Of a DNA stretch of 64,000 bases, positions 20,686 through 29,282 are shown in pieces. The stretch's first letter is position 1. Each line of letters starts with the position of its first letter. The DNA comes from Gaiellasilicea sp963811885. Its GTDB lineage: Bacteria > Actinomycetota > Thermoleophilia > Gaiellales > Gaiellaceae. Under the pieces are notes generated by a model. It saw only the letters and a list, made by a program, of their open reading frames with translations, had not been told where the DNA came from and did not search any database. A program made the position numbers and the translations under genes. Location of the stretch: assembly GCA_963811885.1 (NCBI GenBank), contig CAWETB010000015.1:868001-932000 (forward strand). The letters are read 5' to 3'.

Positions 20686-21318
20686 CTACTTCGTCCCGTA
20701 GAGCCGGTCGCCTGCGTCTCCGAGGCCCGGCACGATGTACCCCTTGTCGTTCAGCTCGCGGTCGATCGCCGCGCAGACGATGTGCACGTCAGGGTGCTCG
20801 TCGTGCACGCGCTCGATCCCGACCGGCGCGGCGACGAGGCAGACGAGGGTGACCGACCGGGCACCGGCTTGCTTGACGGCGGCAACCGCCGCGGCGCTGG
20901 AGTTGCCGGTCGCGAGCATCGGGTCGAGGATGATCGCGTCGCGCTCGGACAGGTCCTCGGGCAGCTTCACGTAGTACTCGACCGGCTGCAGCGTCTCCTC
21001 GTCGCGGTAGAGGCCGATGAAGCCGACCCGCGCGCTCGAGATCAGCGAGAGCACGCCCTCGAGCATCCCCAGCCCGGCGCGCAGGACCGGGTTGACCGCG
21101 ACCTTCTTCCCCGAGATCCGCTGCGCCTGCATCGTCTCGAGCGGCGTCTCGATCTCGACCGGCTCGGTCGGCAGATCCTTCGTCGCCTCGTACGTGAGGA
21201 GCAGCGTCAGCTCGTTGACGAGCTTGCGGAAGTGGACGGTCGGCGTCTCCTTGTCCCGCAGGTACGACAGCTTGTGCTGGACGAGCGGATGCGTGACCTC
21301 GGTGACACGCCGCGTCAT
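20686..21318 (-). CDS. upp: Uracil phosphoribosyltransferase
   Basis: Salvage enzyme (uracil + PRPP to UMP), about 210 residues. Starts MTRRVTEVTHPLVQHKLSYL; PRPP loop ILDPMLATGNSSAAA; uracil-binding end region ELNDKGYIVPGLGDAGDRL. The ATG overlaps the glyA stop (ATGA). Intact frame. Confidence 0.96.
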   Translation of the reverse strand: MTRRVTEVTHPLVQHKLSYLRDKETPTVHFRKLVNELTLLLTYEATKDLPTEPVEIETPLETMQAQRISGKKVAVNPVLRAGLGMLEGVLSLISSARVGFIGLYRDEETLQPVEYYVKLPEDLSERDAIILDPMLATGNSSAAAVAAVKQAGARSVTLVCLVAAPVGIERVHDEHPDVHIVCAAIDRELNDKGYIVPGLGDAGDRLYGTK

Positions 21319-22601
21319 GCGTAGGTCGTGTAGCCGCGGAAGCCCGGGTAGAGCGGCCGCTTCGCGCACAGCGCCTCGGCCCGGTCGCAGAGCTCGCCGA
21401 GATCGCCGTCCCCGAGCGCGCCGGCGATGATCCGGCCGACCTCGCGGAAGTCCTCCTCGTCGAAGCCGCGCATGGTCGCCGCCGGAGTGCCGATCCGGAC
21501 GCCCGAGGCGACCGTCGGCGGCCGCTCGTCGAAGGGGACGGTGTTGCGGTTCACGGTCAGCTTCACCTCGTCGAGGCGCTCCTCCGCGTCCTTCCCGGTC
21601 CAGTCCGTCTTGCGCAGGTCGAGCTGGAGGAGGTGGGTATCGGTGCCGCCGGTGACGACGTCGAGGCCGTTCGTGATCAGCTCGTCCGAGAGCGCGTCGG
21701 CGTTCGCGCGAACCTGCTCCTGATAGGAGCGGAAGGCATCGGAGGCGGCGATCCGGAAGCACGCCGCCTTGGCGGCGATCGCGTGGACGAGCGGCCCACC
21801 CTGCATCCCCGGGAAGACGGCCCGGTCGACCGCCTGCGCATGCTCCTGCCGGCAGAGGACGAAGCCCGACCGCGGGCCTGCGAGCGTCTTGTGCGTCGTC
21901 GAGGTGACGATGTCGCAGTGCTCGACCGGGTTCGGGTGCAGCCCGGCCGCGACCAGGCCGGAGAAGTGGGCCATGTCGCACATCAGCAGCGCGTCGACCT
22001 CGTCCGCGATCCGGCGGAACTCGGCCGTGTCGACGGTACGCGGATAGGCAGAGCCGCCGCAGACGATCAGCTTCGGCCGGTGGGTCTTCGCGAGCTGGAG
22101 CACCTCGTCGTAGTCGACCATCTCCGTCTGCCGGGAGACGCCGTAGTGGGCGATCGTGTAGAGCCGGCCGGAGAAGTTGACCTTGAGCCCGTGCGTGAGG
22201 TGGCCGCCATGGTCGAGGCGGAGCGACAGGATCGTGTCGCCCGGCTGCAGCAGCGCGAAGTACGCGGCCATGTTCGCCTGCGCGCCGGCGTGCGGCTGCA
22301 CGTTGGCGTGCTCGGCGCCGAAGAGCTCCTTCGCCCGGTCGATCGCGAGCTGCTCGATCTCGTCGACCACCTCGCAGCCGCCGTAATAGCGCTTGCCGGG
22401 ATAGCCCTCCGCGTACTTGTTCGTCGGGACGGAGCCGACTGCCTCGAGCACGCTCGGCCAGGTGAAGTTCTCGGACGCGATCAGCTCGATCTGTCCGCGC
22501 TGGCGCTCGAGCTCGCGGCCGATCAGCCGGGCGATGTCCGGGTCGATCTCCTCCAGGCCCGCGGTGCGGAGCCGGTCGAGCGTTTCCTGGGCGACGGCCA
22601 T
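21315..22601 (-). CDS. glyA: Serine hydroxymethyltransferase
   Basis: PLP enzyme converting serine plus THF to glycine plus methylene-THF; 428 residues. Key blocks: ELIASENFTWPSVLEAVGS, YAEGYPGKRYYGGCE, LDHGGHLTHG, DMAHFSGLVAAGLHP and the PLP-lysine motif STTHKTLAGPRSG. A strong AAGGAGG ribosome site precedes ATG 22601. Intact frame; coupled to upp downstream. Confidence 0.97.
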   Translation of the reverse strand: MAVAQETLDRLRTAGLEEIDPDIARLIGRELERQRGQIELIASENFTWPSVLEAVGSVPTNKYAEGYPGKRYYGGCEVVDEIEQLAIDRAKELFGAEHANVQPHAGAQANMAAYFALLQPGDTILSLRLDHGGHLTHGLKVNFSGRLYTIAHYGVSRQTEMVDYDEVLQLAKTHRPKLIVCGGSAYPRTVDTAEFRRIADEVDALLMCDMAHFSGLVAAGLHPNPVEHCDIVTSTTHKTLAGPRSGFVLCRQEHAQAVDRAVFPGMQGGPLVHAIAAKAACFRIAASDAFRSYQEQVRANADALSDELITNGLDVVTGGTDTHLLQLDLRKTDWTGKDAEERLDEVKLTVNRNTVPFDERPPTVASGVRIGTPAATMRGFDEEDFREVGRIIAGALGDGDLGELCDRAEALCAKRPLYPGFRGYTTYA

Positions 22602-22635
22602 TGCCGTTCCTCCTTAGCCGGGCGACGCTCCGATG

Positions 22636-23238
22636 CTAGAGCACCGAGGCGACGACCCGGAGCGCCTGGTCGGCCGGAACGGCCCCCTCGCGGAGGACGA
22701 CGGGCTCGCCGCCGGTGAGGTCGATCACCGTCGACGGGGTTCCGGGGAGCTCGCCCCCGTCGACCATTGCGGCCGCCGCGGCGCGCAGCTGCTCGGGGAC
22801 GTCGTCGAGCGTGTGCGGATCCGGGCCGCCCGGCAGGTTCGCGCTCGTGGCCACGAGCGCGCCGGCGCGATCGAGCACGTCGCGCGCCGGGCCGGTCAGT
22901 CCGGGAATGCGGACACCGAGCGTCTCCGGGCGCGAGCCGGTGAGCCAGGGAAAGCGGCGGCCGGGGTTGGGCAGGATCAGCGTGTACGGCCCCGGGAGGA
23001 GCGCCCGCGCGACCCGCTCGGGCGCGCCGTCGAGCTCCGGCAGGCACTCGCGCAGCAGCTCGATGTCGCGGACGACGAGGGCGGTCGGCTGCTGCTCGAC
23101 GCGTCCCTTCGCGAGATAGAGGCGGCGAACGGCGTCCTCGTCGTACGGCGTCGTCGCCAGGCCGTAGACGGTGTCGGTCGGGACGATCGCCAGTCTGCCG
23201 TCGCGAATCGCAACGACCGCGTCGTCGACGTCAGTCAC
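22636..23238 (-). CDS. tsaC: L-threonylcarbamoyladenylate synthase (TsaC/YrdC type)
   Basis: Makes the activated precursor for t6A in ANN-decoding tRNAs. 200 residues, single YrdC domain without the Sua5 C-terminal extension. Blocks: GRLAIVPTDTVYGLATTP, LYLAKGR (the usual KxR region), LLPGPYTLIL, VRIPGL and LVATSANLPGG. GTG start at 23238 overlaps the prmC end by 8 nt. Intact frame. Confidence 0.92.
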   Translation of the reverse strand: MTDVDDAVVAIRDGRLAIVPTDTVYGLATTPYDEDAVRRLYLAKGRVEQQPTALVVRDIELLRECLPELDGAPERVARALLPGPYTLILPNPGRRFPWLTGSRPETLGVRIPGLTGPARDVLDRAGALVATSANLPGGPDPHTLDDVPEQLRAAAAAMVDGGELPGTPSTVIDLTGGEPVVLREGAVPADQALRVVASVL

Positions 23239-24072
23239 GCCTGCCTTCGACGACCCGGTCCCTCCCCGTCAGATCCGGGGTCGTCACGACGTCGACGTAG
23301 CCGAGCCCGCCGAGCATCGCCGCGGTGGCAAGCGCCTGCCCGTCGCCGATCTCGAGGACGAGGTGCCCGCCGGGGCGGAGGACGTCGAGCGCGGCGCGCG
23401 CGACGATCTCGGGCATGTGGTCGCCGACGAGAGCGACGTGCGGCTCGTAGTCACGGACGTCGGGCATCAGCGTCGCCAGCTCCGCCCGCTCGACGTAGGG
23501 CGGGTTCGAGACGACGAGGTCGTAGGGACCGCCGGGAAGGCCTCCGGCGGCGTCGTGCTGGCGGAGCTCGATCGCGAGGCCGGTGCGCTCGACGTTCTCG
23601 CGGGCGAGCGCGAGCGCGTCGGCCGAGACGTCGATCGCCGTCACGCGCGCGCCCGGCTGCTCGTCGGCGATCGCGAGCGCGATCGCTCCCGTCCCGGTGC
23701 CGACGTCCAGCACCGCCGGCGCGTCGAGCGCCGCGGAGGTGCGAGAGCGCGCGCTCGACGACGATCTCCGTCTCCGGGCGCGGGATCAGCGCACGCGCGG
23801 TCGACGTTGAGCGTGAGACGCCGGAAGCCCCACTCGCCGAGGATGTAGGCGACCGGCTCGTGCCGCGCGCGGCGCGCCACCGCCTCGCGGTACGCGTCGA
23901 GCTCCTGCGAGCTGAGCGGCCGGTCGAAGTCGGTGTAGAGCTCGATCCGATTGCGTCCGAGCGTGTGCGCGAGCAGGAGCTCGGCGTCGAGGCGGCCGGT
24001 CTCGGAGGTCTTGCCGAGGTGCTCCGACGCGCGCCGGAGCACGTCACCCAGGCTCAATGCGGCCGTGCTCAC
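23231..24072 (-). CDS. prmC: Peptide chain release factor N5-glutamine methyltransferase
   Basis: Methylates the GGQ glutamine of release factors, consistent with prfA just upstream. N-terminal helical domain (LRRASEHLGKTSETGRLDAE, VAYILGEWGFRRLTLNVD), SAM site LDVGTGTGAIALAIA and catalytic VVSNPPYVERAEL. Two single-base insertions, near 23803 and 23741, split it; corrected length about 279. GTG start at 24072, 10 nt after prfA. Confidence 0.93.
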
Positions 24073-24082
24073 CCTTCGAGAC

Positions 24083-25123
24083 TCACCCTTCGAGACCGCG
24101 GCGCCGGTCCTCCTCCTGCAGCGCCGTGGTGAAGTCGTCGAGCCCGCCCTGGAGCACCTTCTCCAGGTTCAGCGTCACCTTGACGCGGTGGTCGGTCGCA
24201 CGGCTGTCCGGGTAGTTGTAGGTCCGGATCTTCTCGGCCCGCTCGCCCGAGCCGATCTGCGACCGCCGCGTCTCCGAGAGCTCGGCCTGCTGGCGCTCGC
24301 GCTCGGCCTCGTAGATGCGCGCGCGCAGCACCCGCATCGCCTTGGCCTTGTTCTGGAGCTGTGACTTCTCGTCCTGCATCGCCACGACGATCCCGGTCGG
24401 CAGGTGGGTGATCCGGACGGCCGAGTCGGTCGTGTTGACGCTCTGGCCTCCCGGCCCGGTCGAGCGGTAGACGTCGATCTTGAGGTCGTTCTCGTCGAGC
24501 TCGACCTCGATCTCCTCCACCTCGGGCATGACGGCCGCGGTCGCGGTCGAGGTGTGGATCCGTCCCTGCGACTCGGTCGCCGGAACGCGCTGGACGCGGT
24601 GAGTGCCGCCCTCGTACTTGAACACCGAATAGGCGCCGCCGCCCTTGACCGCGAAGACGACCTCCTTGAAGCCGCCGCTCTCGCTCTCGTTCGCCGAGAG
24701 CACCTCGGTCTTGAAGCCGCGGCTCTCGGCGTAGCGCGTCAGCATCCGCAGCACGTCGCCGGCCCAGATCGCCGCCTCGTCGCCGCCGACGCCCTGGCGG
24801 ATCTCGACGATCACGTCCTTGTCGTCGGCCGGATCCTTCTCGACGAGGGCGAGCTTCAGCTCCTCCTCCAGCTCGGCCAGTCGCTCCTGCGACTCGGCCA
24901 CGAGCTCCGTCAGCTCGGGATCGGCGAGCGACGCCTCGACGTCCTCGTGCATCGTCCGCCACTCCAGAGCCAGCTTGTAGGCGGGCTCGAGGTCCTTGAG
25001 ACGGCGGCCGACGTCGGCGGCTTCGCGCTGGTCGTTGTAGACCGAGGGATCGGACATGCGCTCCTGAAGCTCGGTGTAGGACCGCTCGAGGTCGTCGATC
25101 AGGTTCTCGATCGTCGCAGCCAT
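24083..25123 (-). CDS. prfA: Peptide chain release factor 1
   Basis: About 346 residues. GGQ loop in YRSTGPGGQSVNTTDSAV and the RF1-type PxT codon-recognition motif in RVPATESQGRIHTS identify RF1. ATG 25123 chosen: TACCCT (25135-25130) ends 6 nt upstream, so the message is likely leaderless. The longer in-frame N-terminus (to 25171) would extend into the divergent gene and has no family support. Confidence 0.95.
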   Translation of the reverse strand: MAATIENLIDDLERSYTELQERMSDPSVYNDQREAADVGRRLKDLEPAYKLALEWRTMHEDVEASLADPELTELVAESQERLAELEEELKLALVEKDPADDKDVIVEIRQGVGGDEAAIWAGDVLRMLTRYAESRGFKTEVLSANESESGGFKEVVFAVKGGGAYSVFKYEGGTHRVQRVPATESQGRIHTSTATAAVMPEVEEIEVELDENDLKIDVYRSTGPGGQSVNTTDSAVRITHLPTGIVVAMQDEKSQLQNKAKAMRVLRARIYEAERERQQAELSETRRSQIGSGERAEKIRTYNYPDSRATDHRVKVTLNLEKVLQGGLDDFTTALQEEDRRRGLEG

Positions 25124-25128
25124 CCGAC

Positions 25129-25135
25129 TAGGGTA
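25129..25135. promoter_or_regulatory. Overlapping divergent -10 elements of prfA and the DUF5995 gene
   Basis: TAGGGTA reads as TAGGGT on the plus strand and TACCCT on the minus strand. It sits inside only 20 bp separating the two start codons (25123 and 25144). Both messages would start at or next to their start codons. Confidence 0.5.
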
Positions 25136-25143
25136 GTGGAGCG

Positions 25144-25857
25144 ATGACGCTCGAGGACGTGCTGCGCGCACCGCTGCCCGGGCGTGTCGCCGACGTCGTC
25201 GAGCGGCTGCAGGCGATCGAGGAAACGCTGCCCGAGAAGGACGGCGTGCGCGCGTTCACCGCCCTCTATCGCGCCGTCACCGAGGCGGTCGACGAGCGCG
25301 TGCGGCCAGGAACATTCGCCGAGCCGAGGTTCACGAGATGGCTCGACGTCGTCTTCGCGAACCTCTACCTGCGCGCGCTGAAGGCGCACGTGCTCGGGCC
25401 GAAGCGGCCGCCCCGCGCGTGGGCGGCGCTGTTCGAGGCGCGCTCGCGACACGGAATCGCCCCGATCCAGTTCGCGCTCGCGGGGATGAACGCCCACATC
25501 AACCGCGACCTGCCGCTCGCGCTCGTCGAGACCTGCCGCGCGCTCGACGTCGTGCCGACGCACACCTGCCCGCAGCACGCCGACTTCCGCGCGATCGACC
25601 CTCTGCTCGCCGAGACGGAGGCGCAGGTGCGGGCCGACTTCGCCACCGGCCTCGTCGGCTGGGCCGACGAGGCGCTCGGCGAGCTGGACAGCGTCGTCGC
25701 GATGTGGAACGTGCGCAGAGCGCGCGCCGCGGCGTGGGTCAACGGCGAGACACTCTGGGCGCTTCGCGACGTCCCGTTCGCCGGCGGGCGCTTCGTCGTC
25801 ACGCTCGACCGGCTCGTCGGCCTCGCGAGCAAGGGCCTGCTCCGCCGCGTTGTCTGA
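25144..25857 (+). CDS. DUF5995 family protein
   Basis: 237 residues, soluble, intact frame. It contains the block IQFALAGMNAHINRDLPLAL and later THTCPQHADFRAIDPLL, which I recognise as the actinobacterial DUF5995 family; function unknown. Conserved His, Asn and Asp residues in those blocks suggest a catalytic or metal role, but this is not established. Start ATG follows TAGGGT by 9 nt. It overlaps the next gene by 8 nt. Confidence 0.75.
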   Translation: MTLEDVLRAPLPGRVADVVERLQAIEETLPEKDGVRAFTALYRAVTEAVDERVRPGTFAEPRFTRWLDVVFANLYLRALKAHVLGPKRPPRAWAALFEARSRHGIAPIQFALAGMNAHINRDLPLALVETCRALDVVPTHTCPQHADFRAIDPLLAETEAQVRADFATGLVGWADEALGELDSVVAMWNVRRARAAAWVNGETLWALRDVPFAGGRFVVTLDRLVGLASKGLLRRVV

Positions 25858-26301
25858 GGACGTGCGCATCCGGCAGGCCCTGGCCACCGACTCCGCCGCG
25901 GCCGCTCGGGTCGTGCGGACGGTCTACGAGGAGTACGGCTTCACCTGGGACGAGCACGGCTACCACGCCGACCTTCGCGACGTCGAGGCGGCGTACGCAG
26001 CGTTCTTCGTCGCGGAGCTCGACGGCCGGATCGTCGGCACCGCCGGGCTCTCCGAGCACGGCTCGCTCGAGCGGCTCTACGTGCTGCCGGACGCGCGCGG
26101 ATCGGGTGCCGGCTCGGCGCTCTTCGCCGCCGTCGCCGACGAGGCGCGCCGGCGCGGCCACGATCGGCTCGAGATCTGGTCGGACAAGCGCTTCGAGGAC
26201 GCGCACCGGCTCTACCGGCGCGAGGGAGCGCGCGTGTCGGCGAGCGCGTCCACGACGACCCCGACTCGAGCCACGAGTGGGGACTGGTGCTCGAGCTCTA
26301 G
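25850..26301 (+). CDS. GNAT-family N-acetyltransferase
   Basis: About 150 residues with the GNAT core: IRQALATDSAAAARVV, LERLYVLPDARGSGAGSAL (acetyl-CoA loop RGSGAG) and AHRLYRREGARV. TTG start at 25850 overlapping the upstream gene. One indel near 26230 shifts the frame just before the C-terminal strand, which continues as GERVHDDPDSSHEWGLVLEL to TAG 26299-26301. Substrate unknown. The stop shares CTAG with the converging OsmC gene. Confidence 0.83.
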
Positions 26302-26735
26302 GAGTCGAGCTGCGCGTCGAGCGTGATCTCGGGCCCGCCGGCGAGCGCCTGCGAGACCGGGCAGTTCTTCTTTGCGTCCTCCGCGGCCGCGCGGAAGCCG
26401 TCGGCGTCGAGCCCCGGAACGGTTGCCTCGACCGACAGGGCGCTCTTCGTGATCCCGGTTCCCGGCACGAACGTGACGACCGCCGAGGTCTCCACCCGCT
26501 CGGGTGGATTGCCGGCCTTCGCGAGCACGTTCGAGAGTGCCATCGAGAAGCACGCGGCGTGCGCCGCCGCCAACAGCTCCTCCGGGCTCGTCTTCCCGCC
26601 CGACGCCTCCTCCGACCGGGCGGCCCAGCTGACGTCCAGCGGTCCGAACGCCCCCGAGCCGACCTCGTCGATCGTTCCCGACCCGCTCAGCAGGTCGCCG
26701 GTCCACGTCACCGAAGCACGCCGCTCAGCTGCCAT
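26298..26735 (-). CDS. OsmC-family peroxiredoxin-like protein 1
   Basis: 145 residues. TSPEELLAAAHAACFSMAL carries the first redox Cys and AKKNCPVSQALAGG the second, the OsmC/Ohr arrangement for thiol-dependent organic peroxide reduction. It lies 12 bp downstream of a paralogue in the same direction. Intact frame. Whether it is OsmC or Ohr type is not certain; the N-terminal TWTGDL and general layout favour OsmC. Confidence 0.88.
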   Translation of the reverse strand: MAAERRASVTWTGDLLSGSGTIDEVGSGAFGPLDVSWAARSEEASGGKTSPEELLAAAHAACFSMALSNVLAKAGNPPERVETSAVVTFVPGTGITKSALSVEATVPGLDADGFRAAAEDAKKNCPVSQALAGGPEITLDAQLDS

Positions 26736-26747
26736 TTCGATCCCCTC

Positions 26748-27194
26748 CTAGCTCGCGAGTTCGGCGTGCACGCTAACGGAAGCGCTCGCCCGGATCAGGG
26801 CGGAGAAGGTGCAGCCCTCGTCGGCCTTCCGAGCGACCTGCTCGAGCCCGGCCTGGTCGATCCCTTCGGCCCGCGCCCGCACGTCGAGCTCCGAGGAGAC
26901 GATCAGGTGGCCCTTCCCCTCGACCTCGTCGAGGGTGATCGTGCAGCTGACGTCGAGCCGCTCGACCGTGCCGCCCGCGCGGGCGATCTCACCGGCGAGC
27001 GACGTCGAGTAGCAGCCGGCGTGAGCCGCGGCCAGCAGCTCCTCCGGGCTCGTCTTCCCCGGCTTGTCGGAGATCCGCGACGGCAGGTCGATCGGCAGCT
27101 CGAACGTGCCCGACGACGTCGCGGTCGCCGTGCCCGTGCCGCGCGAGAGCGACCCTTCCCACGCCACTGCGGCCTGCCGCACGACCCGCGGCAT
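26748..27194 (-). CDS. OsmC-family peroxiredoxin-like protein 2
   Basis: 148 residues, paralogous to the downstream gene: same TSPEELLAAAHAGCYSTSL with first Cys and ARKADEGCTFSALIR with the second. The ATG at 27194 abuts the end of the DUF1385 gene. Probably redundant or differently tuned hydroperoxide defence. Confidence 0.88.
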   Translation of the reverse strand: MPRVVRQAAVAWEGSLSRGTGTATATSSGTFELPIDLPSRISDKPGKTSPEELLAAAHAGCYSTSLAGEIARAGGTVERLDVSCTITLDEVEGKGHLIVSSELDVRARAEGIDQAGLEQVARKADEGCTFSALIRASASVSVHAELAS

Positions 27195-28111
27195 CAGGCC
27201 ATGACCTCGACCTTGCGCTCCTCGGCGGTGATGCCGCCCTCACGGCGGAGCACCTCCTGGAGCGCGCGGATCGAGACTTCGAGCTGGTCGAGCGACGGCG
27301 GCCGGGTCGTCAGCCGCTGCAGCCAGAGGCCGGGTGCGAGCAGCGCCATCAGAACCACGTTGTCCTGATGCTTGCCGGCGAAGCGAATCAGCTCGTAGGC
27401 GATCCCGGCGATCACCGGCAGCAGCAGGATCCGGCTCGCGATCAGCCAGAACCAGCCCGGCTGGCCGACGAACGCGAAGACGAAGATGCCGATCACCATC
27501 ACCCAGAGCAAAAATGCGGTTCCGCAACGCGGGTGGATCAAGCTGAACTTCTGCACGTTCTCGGGCGTGAGCTCCGCGCCCGACTCGTAGGCGTTGATCG
27601 CCTTGTGCTCGGCGGCGTGGTACTGGAAGACGCGGCGGAGGTCCGGCAGGAGCGAGATCAGGAAGAGATAGAGGAGAAAGATGCCGACGCGGATGCACCC
27701 CTCGATCACGACGAAGTACCCGGTGGTGTCGACAGGAAGGAAATTCGTTATCAGCGCCGGAGTCACCTTGAACAGCATCAGCGCGAAGCCGATCGCGATC
27801 GCGAACGAGAAGATGATCTGCCCGCGCGTGATCTCGGTCTCGACGTCGCCTTCCTTCGCGTCGGGATCCTGGGCCGCGTAGTTGGCCGAGATCGCGAGTG
27901 CGCGGAAGCCGATCGCGAGCGACTCGCCGAGCGCGATCACGCCGCGGACGATCGGCAGGCGGTAGATCCTGCGCCGGGCCATCGGCGAGCTGATCTCCTT
28001 GACGACCTCGGCGATCTGGCCGTCGGGCTTGCGTACTGCGACAGCCCACATCGAAGGGCTGCGCATCATCACGCCCTCCAGGACTGCCTGGCCCCCGATG
28101 TTGTTGGCCAA
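27194..28111 (-). CDS. DUF1385 family membrane protein
   Basis: 305 residues. It starts MANNIGGQAVLEGVMMRSP, the family hallmark, and includes RRVFQYHAAEHKAINAYESG and SLIHPRCGTAFLLWVMVIG; several membrane helices lie in between. His and Glu clustering in AAEHKAI hints at metal binding. Often found near rpmE and prfA/prmC, as here. Cellular role unknown. Confidence 0.88.
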   Translation of the reverse strand: MANNIGGQAVLEGVMMRSPSMWAVAVRKPDGQIAEVVKEISSPMARRRIYRLPIVRGVIALGESLAIGFRALAISANYAAQDPDAKEGDVETEITRGQIIFSFAIAIGFALMLFKVTPALITNFLPVDTTGYFVVIEGCIRVGIFLLYLFLISLLPDLRRVFQYHAAEHKAINAYESGAELTPENVQKFSLIHPRCGTAFLLWVMVIGIFVFAFVGQPGWFWLIASRILLLPVIAGIAYELIRFAGKHQDNVVLMALLAPGLWLQRLTTRPPSLDQLEVSIRALQEVLRREGGITAEERKVEVMA

Positions 28112-28115
28112 CCGG

Positions 28116-28334
28116 CTACCCGCGGCGGGCGCCGCCGGCCTTTTCCAGCCGACGCTGGAAGCGCTCGACGCGGCCGCCGGAGTCCATCAGCTTCTGCTTG
28201 CCCGTGTAGAACGGGTGGCACGCGGAGCACACGTCGACGTGGATCTCGGCCTGTGTCGAACGCGTCTCGAACTCGTTGCCGCAGGAGCAGCGGACGTGAG
28301 TGCTGACGTACTCGGGATGGATTCCGGACTTCAT
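28116..28334 (-). CDS. rpmE: Ribosomal protein bL31
   Basis: 72 residues, the zinc-containing form with two Cys pairs (VRCSCGNEFETR and DVCSACHPFYTGKQK). The ATG at 28334 lies just inside the 3' end of the preceding dehydratase gene and 9 nt after TATCCT (28349-28344), suggesting its own leaderless promoter there. Intact frame. Confidence 0.95.
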   Translation of the reverse strand: MKSGIHPEYVSTHVRCSCGNEFETRSTQAEIHVDVCSACHPFYTGKQKLMDSGGRVERFQRRLEKAGGARRG

Positions 28335-29257
28335 CGCCGGGCCAGGATAGCAGAGGCGGTTTGGGTGGCCACGTTTCCTCCTGAGACAACAGCGGCGGTC
28401 GGGCCGTCCCCGATCTTCCCGGCCAGGAGCGCTGCAACGCCGACTGCACCGGCCGGCTCGCACGCCAGCTTCGCGCGCTCGTAGAGGAAGCGGAACGCCT
28501 CCTCGATCTCCTCCTCCGAGACGAGAACGCTCTCGACGCCGTGCGCCTGGATCGTCGCGAGCGCATGCTCGCCGGCGAATGGGCCTGACAGCCCGTCGGC
28601 GATCGACACCGGGGTCACGGGCACCGGCTTGCCCGCCGCGAGGGCGTCGTGCACCGCCGTCGAGCCCTCCGGCTCGACCGCGATCACGCGCCGGTCGGGC
28701 GCCGCCGCCGAGATCCCCGCCACGAGCCCACCGCCCCCGGTCGGCACGACGATCGTCTCGACCTCGGGCGCGTCCTCGAGCAGCTCCAGGGCGAGCGTTC
28801 CCTGGCCGGCCATCACCAGCGGGTCGTCAAAGGGATGGACGAGCGTCCGTCCGGTCTGCCGGATGTGCTCGTCCAGCCGCTGGAACGCCTCGACGGCGTC
28901 CGCCGCTTCGACGTCGACCTCGGCGCCGTAGCCCCGCGTGGCGGCGACCTTTGCCTGGCTGGCGCTCGCGTACATGACGACGAGGCAGTCGATCTGCTCC
29001 AGCGCCGCGCCCCACGCGAGCGCCTGGGCGTGGTTGCCGGCGGAGATCCCGATCACGCCGCGCTCCTTCTCCTCCGGCGTCAGCGACGAGAGCTTGTTGA
29101 GGACGCCGCGCGCCTTGAACGAGCCGGTCTTCTGGAACAGCTCCGCCTTGAGGTACGTCTGCGCCCCGAGCGTGCGGGAGCTGAACGTGGGCGTGCGGTG
29201 GACGCGGCCCCGGATCCGCTCCGCCGCCTGCAGCACGTCGTCGCGGGTCAGTGCCAT
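28331..29257 (-). CDS. Threonine dehydratase-like / serine racemase-family PLP enzyme
   Basis: 308 residues, fold-type II. PLP lysine in FQKTGSFKARGVLNKL, SAGNHAQALAWGAA, phosphate loop VVPTGGGGLVAGIS and the C-terminal SGGN region. No regulatory ACT domain, so it resembles catabolic threonine/serine ammonia-lyase or serine racemase rather than feedback-controlled IlvA. ATG 29257 follows TACGAT by 9 nt. Overlaps the start of rpmE by 4 nt. Confidence 0.85.
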   Translation of the reverse strand: MALTRDDVLQAAERIRGRVHRTPTFSSRTLGAQTYLKAELFQKTGSFKARGVLNKLSSLTPEEKERGVIGISAGNHAQALAWGAALEQIDCLVVMYASASQAKVAATRGYGAEVDVEAADAVEAFQRLDEHIRQTGRTLVHPFDDPLVMAGQGTLALELLEDAPEVETIVVPTGGGGLVAGISAAAPDRRVIAVEPEGSTAVHDALAAGKPVPVTPVSIADGLSGPFAGEHALATIQAHGVESVLVSEEEIEEAFRFLYERAKLACEPAGAVGVAALLAGKIGDGPTAAVVSGGNVATQTASAILARR

Positions 29258-29266
29258 CTCGCGAGC

Positions 29267-29276
29267 ATCGTAGACT
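29267..29276. promoter_or_regulatory. Overlapping divergent -10 elements (dehydratase / DUF4389)
   Basis: ATCGTAGACT contains TACGAT on the minus strand (29272-29267) and TAGACT on the plus strand (29271-29276), sharing two bases. Only 25 bp separate the start codons at 29257 and 29283. Confidence 0.5.
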
Positions 29277-29282
29277 CGGCCC

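Noticed and set aside
19378..21324. 648-codon plus-strand open frame
   Set aside because: It starts inside pobA and continues antisense to the WecA-like and upp genes, whose conserved motifs are on the minus strand.
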